NCBI RefSeq assembly: GCF_035539115.1
Contig: NZ_DATLJA010000084.1
Coordinates: 1 to 64,000, forward strand
Length of the DNA stretch: 64,000 nt
Direction of reading: 5' to 3'
DNA from: Desulfitobacterium_A sp035539115
GTDB taxonomy: Bacteria; Bacillota; Desulfitobacteriia; Desulfitobacteriales; Desulfitobacteriaceae
This document shows, piece after piece, positions 61,631 through 64,000 of the stretch (position 1 is its first letter; each line of letters starts with the position of its first letter). A program made the position numbers and the translations under genes. A model generated the notes under the pieces. The model searched no databases. It was not told where the DNA came from and saw nothing but the letters and a program-made list of their open reading frames with translations.

Positions 61631-62860
61631 ATGGCACAAATCAACGAAAGCTATTTGAAATTACCGGGGAGTTACTTGTTCTCCGAAATCGCCCGTAGGG
61701 TCAATCAGTTTAAACAAGAAAACCCGAGTGCGGACATCATCCGTTTGGGAATTGGGGATGTAACCCGGCCTCTTCCGGCAGCTGTTGTTGAGGCGATGAA
61801 AAAGGCCGTTGAAGAGATGGGCCAGGCGGAGAGTTTTCGAGGGTATGGCCCAGAACAAGGGTATGAGTTCTTAAGTCAAAAAATTATCGACCATGACTTT
61901 ACTCCACGCGGGGTCCAACTCTCGACAGATGAAGTGTTTATCAGTGACGGGGCGAAGAGTGACACTGCGAATTTCCAAGAACTTTTCGGAGTGAATAACA
62001 CGATTGCAGTCAGCGACCCGGTTTATCCGGTTTATGTTGATACCAATGTTATGGCTGGACGTACAGGTTTTCCGAATGAACAGGGACAATTTGAAAAGAT
62101 TGTTTATCTTCCCTGCACTGAAGAAAATGGGATGAAACCTGCTCTTCCCCAAAGTCGTGTGGACATGATCTATTTATGCTTCCCGAACAATCCGACCGGG
62201 GTGACCCTTTCCCAAGAGGAATTGAAAAAATGGGTAGATTACGCTCGGAAAAATCAATCCATTATTTTGTTTGATGCAGCCTATGAATCGTTTATCCGTG
62301 AAGATAACGTTCCTCACAGCATTTTTGAGATCGAAGGAGCGCGTGAGGTTGCCGTCGAGTTCAGAAGTTTCTCGAAAACAGCTGGATTTACTGGTACGCG
62401 TTGTGCTTACACGATTGTTCCGAAGGAGGCTAAGGTATATGATGCCAAAGGGGAAGCACATAGCCTGAATACCCTGTGGTTAAGACGGCAGACGACGAAA
62501 TTCAATGGTGTCTCTTATCCCGTGCAGGCAGCAGCAGCAGCTGTCTTTACGGATGACGGACAAAAACAGGTGAGAGAAACGATTGATTATTACATGGAAA
62601 ATGCGCGGATTATCCGCGAAGGGTTAGAAAAAGCAGGCTATCAAATTTTCGGTGGGATAAATGCGCCCTATATCTGGATGAAGACACCGAATCAGATGGG
62701 CTCTTGGGAATTCTTCGATAAATTGATGAAAGAAGCGAATGTTGTGGGTACCCCTGGAGCTGGTTTCGGAGCGAATGGTGAAGGGTACTTCCGCTTAACC
62801 GCTTTTGGCACCCGTGAAAACACGGAAAAGGCAATCGAAAGAATTAGAACAAATATGTAA
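61631..62860 (+). CDS. dapL: LL-diaminopimelate aminotransferase
   Basis: 409 residues, ribosome site AAAGGGGT. NESYLKLPGSYLFSEIARRV and IIRLGIGDVTRPLP start the protein; the PLP lysine is in FRSFSKTAGFTGTRCAY; SDPVYPVYVDTNVMAG and YLCFPNNPTG line the active site. It converts tetrahydrodipicolinate directly to LL-diaminopimelate, supplying lysine, cell wall and, through dipicolinate precursors, spores. No lysine riboswitch was found upstream. Confidence 0.97.
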   Translation: MAQINESYLKLPGSYLFSEIARRVNQFKQENPSADIIRLGIGDVTRPLPAAVVEAMKKAVEEMGQAESFRGYGPEQGYEFLSQKIIDHDFTPRGVQLSTDEVFISDGAKSDTANFQELFGVNNTIAVSDPVYPVYVDTNVMAGRTGFPNEQGQFEKIVYLPCTEENGMKPALPQSRVDMIYLCFPNNPTGVTLSQEELKKWVDYARKNQSIILFDAAYESFIREDNVPHSIFEIEGAREVAVEFRSFSKTAGFTGTRCAYTIVPKEAKVYDAKGEAHSLNTLWLRRQTTKFNGVSYPVQAAAAAVFTDDGQKQVRETIDYYMENARIIREGLEKAGYQIFGGINAPYIWMKTPNQMGSWEFFDKLMKEANVVGTPGAGFGANGEGYFRLTAFGTRENTEKAIERIRTNM

Positions 62861-62906
62861 GGGGTCAGTTAAGAGGTAAGTTAATAAGGTGCATCAAATC
62901 AAAAAG

Positions 62907-62949
62907 AGATCCTATATTCACGATCGAGTGTGAATGTAGGATCTTTTTT
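62907..62949 (+). terminator. rho-independent terminator
   Basis: AGATCCTATATTCAC / GTGAATGTAGGATCT, one mismatch, then T6. Confidence 0.9.
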
Positions 62950-63067
62950 GGTGCTTAAGTTTTTTGAATTCAGTTCAAATTCAACGGAGGAATCACCGAT
63001 TTCCTCCTACCTCAATACACTAATACAGACAAAACGGTATTAAGCGAGGGGCATGGGGGGAGTGCAA

Positions 63068-63835
63068 ATGTATGACGTCCTAGAGATACATAACATAGGG
63101 ATGAAGTATCAATCCCTTGATGGGGAAATCAATGCTCTAGAAGATATCAATTTTTCTGTCCGAGATGGAGAATTTTTAAGTATTGTTGGTCCAAGCGGGT
63201 GTGGTAAATCCACGCTTTTGTCGATCATTTCGGGGTTGTTGCCGGCAACCAAGGGAAGGGTTCTGCTCAATGGAGAAAAGATCAACGGAGCCTCTCGGAA
63301 GATTGGGTATATGCTCCAAAAAGATCATCTTTTTGACTGGCGGACGATTTACAAAAATGTCCTGCTCGGCTTGGAAATTCAAAAAAACGTATCCCCGAAG
63401 GCTAAGGATCATGCCCTAGCAATGCTTAAAACTTATGGCCTCGATGAATTTCGTAACGCTTATCCAAGTCAGCTTTCAGGAGGGATGAGACAAAGGGTAG
63501 CCCTCATCCGGACATTGGTGACTGACCCCAGAATTCTGCTTTTGGATGAAGCTTTCTCCGCTTTGGATTATCAGACTCGGCTGGCCGTGAATGATGATAT
63601 TTATGCCATTATTAAAAAGGAAAATAAGACGGCCATTCTGGTCACTCATGATATTTCCGAAAGTATCGCCATGTCGGATCGCGTGGTCGTTCTCTCCAAG
63701 CGGCCTGGGACTGTGAAAAATACGTATCAAATCCGCTTAAGTTGTGACCACCGGACGCCTCTATCCTCAAGAGAAGCTCCGGAATTCAGGCATTATTTCC
63801 AGGATATCTGGAAGGAGTTGGATGTCCATGTCTGA
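63068..63835 (+). CDS. ABC transporter ATP-binding protein (SsuB/TauB/NrtD-like)
   Basis: I choose ATG 63068 with GGGGGGAG; 63053 lies too early. 255 residues. Walker A GPSGCGKST, signature LSGGMRQRVAL, Walker B RILLLDEAFSALD and the H-loop LVTHDISESIAM are intact. The MLQKDHLFDWRTIYKNVLLG segment is typical for importers of sulfonates, nitrate or taurine. It overlaps the permease start (63828), so they form one operon; substrate unknown. Confidence 0.92.
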   Translation: MYDVLEIHNIGMKYQSLDGEINALEDINFSVRDGEFLSIVGPSGCGKSTLLSIISGLLPATKGRVLLNGEKINGASRKIGYMLQKDHLFDWRTIYKNVLLGLEIQKNVSPKAKDHALAMLKTYGLDEFRNAYPSQLSGGMRQRVALIRTLVTDPRILLLDEAFSALDYQTRLAVNDDIYAIIKKENKTAILVTHDISESIAMSDRVVVLSKRPGTVKNTYQIRLSCDHRTPLSSREAPEFRHYFQDIWKELDVHV

Positions 63836-64000
63836 TGACGAGGTTTTGAACCCATCGCAGGAACATCAGGAGTTTTTGCGGAGCGTCCGCAGGGGAAAAA
63901 TGGTGGTCCGGTTTACGCAACTGATTATCCTTTGTGTAGCTTTTGCCCTCTGGGAGATTCTAGCCAACATGAAGGTTATTGATCCCTTCATTACGAGTCA
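63828..64000 (+). CDS. ABC transporter permease, N-terminal part (runs off window)
   Basis: ATG 63828 (or 63822) overlaps the ATPase stop; GAAGGAG is upstream. The visible ~57 residues are a hydrophilic start followed by the first membrane helix, LIILCVAFALWEILANM, and VIDPFITS, as in SsuC/TauC-type permeases. The remainder lies beyond 64000. Confidence 0.8.
   Translation, partial: MSDDEVLNPSQEHQEFLRSVRRGKMVVRFTQLIILCVAFALWEILANMKVIDPFITS

Overview
The window looks like chromosome from an anaerobic, endospore-forming, low-to-moderate GC Firmicute of the Desulfosporosinus/Desulfitobacterium type (Peptococcaceae sensu lato). This is an inference from gene content: a spoVAC-spoVAD-spoVAE spore operon, futalosine-pathway menaquinone genes (mqnB, mqnD), three DMSO-reductase-family molybdoenzyme systems, reverse rubrerythrin with a PerR site, DapL, and Gram-positive T-box, SAM-I and TPP leaders. 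No rRNA, tRNA or CRISPR array was recognised.

Layout. 1-3.2 kb is a mobile-element graveyard: the tail of a large serine recombinase, a truncated DUF4314 gene, a Phd/RelE toxin-antitoxin pair, a decayed DDE transposase and a group II intron maturase fragment. 3.2-9.8 kb holds a cytoplasmic PrpR_N-type chemoreceptor, a T-box leader in front of a truncated Fe-dependent alcohol dehydrogenase, small exported proteins, a lone DltD, and a DoxX-like membrane protein behind a sigma-54 promoter with an upstream palindrome. 10-11.5 kb carries mqnB-mqnD. 11.7-15.3 kb is a spore block whose order (DUF1657, DUF421, spoVAC, spoVAD, spoVAE, DUF1657) matches the mobile spoVA-2 type operon tied to spore heat resistance. 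15.5-19.2 kb has TPP-riboswitch thiC, queD-queE and a FUSC exporter. 19.3-25.9 kb has a glycolipid/GT8 operon, marR-ftsH and a divergent cardiolipin synthase. 26-30 kb is a serine T-box with two antiterminator/terminator modules in front of serC-serA-DUF1015.

30.4-34.3 kb contains a BNR lipoprotein, a compact lysis-like cassette (holin, split sigma factor regions 4 and 2, DUF1906 hydrolase-like protein) and an IS5-type transposase relic. 34.4-36.2 kb is SAM-I-metA-HD. 36.5-42.3 kb is a single-module NRPS (C-A-T-R, predicted glycine) followed by an HD-GYP phosphodiesterase. 42.5-47.1 kb has ubiX, a PucR regulator and a cytoplasmic molybdoenzyme with its Fe-S partner. 47.5-57.4 kb is a tandem pair of torD-dmsA-dmsB-dmsC-like operons, each with the same promoter dyad. 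57.6-58.6 kb holds fragments of three acyl-CoA metabolism genes. 58.7-64 kb has a GltD-like oxidoreductase, PerR-box rubrerythrin, dapL and the start of an SsuB/SsuC-like ABC transporter.

Two dispersed non-coding repeat families occur here: about 90 bp at four sites, and about 250 bp at two. The least conventional pieces are the holin/split-sigma cassette, whose region-4 gene has an in-frame amber codon; the one-module NRPS reductase; the sigma-54/UAS control of a DoxX protein; and the serine T-box with a duplicated decision module.
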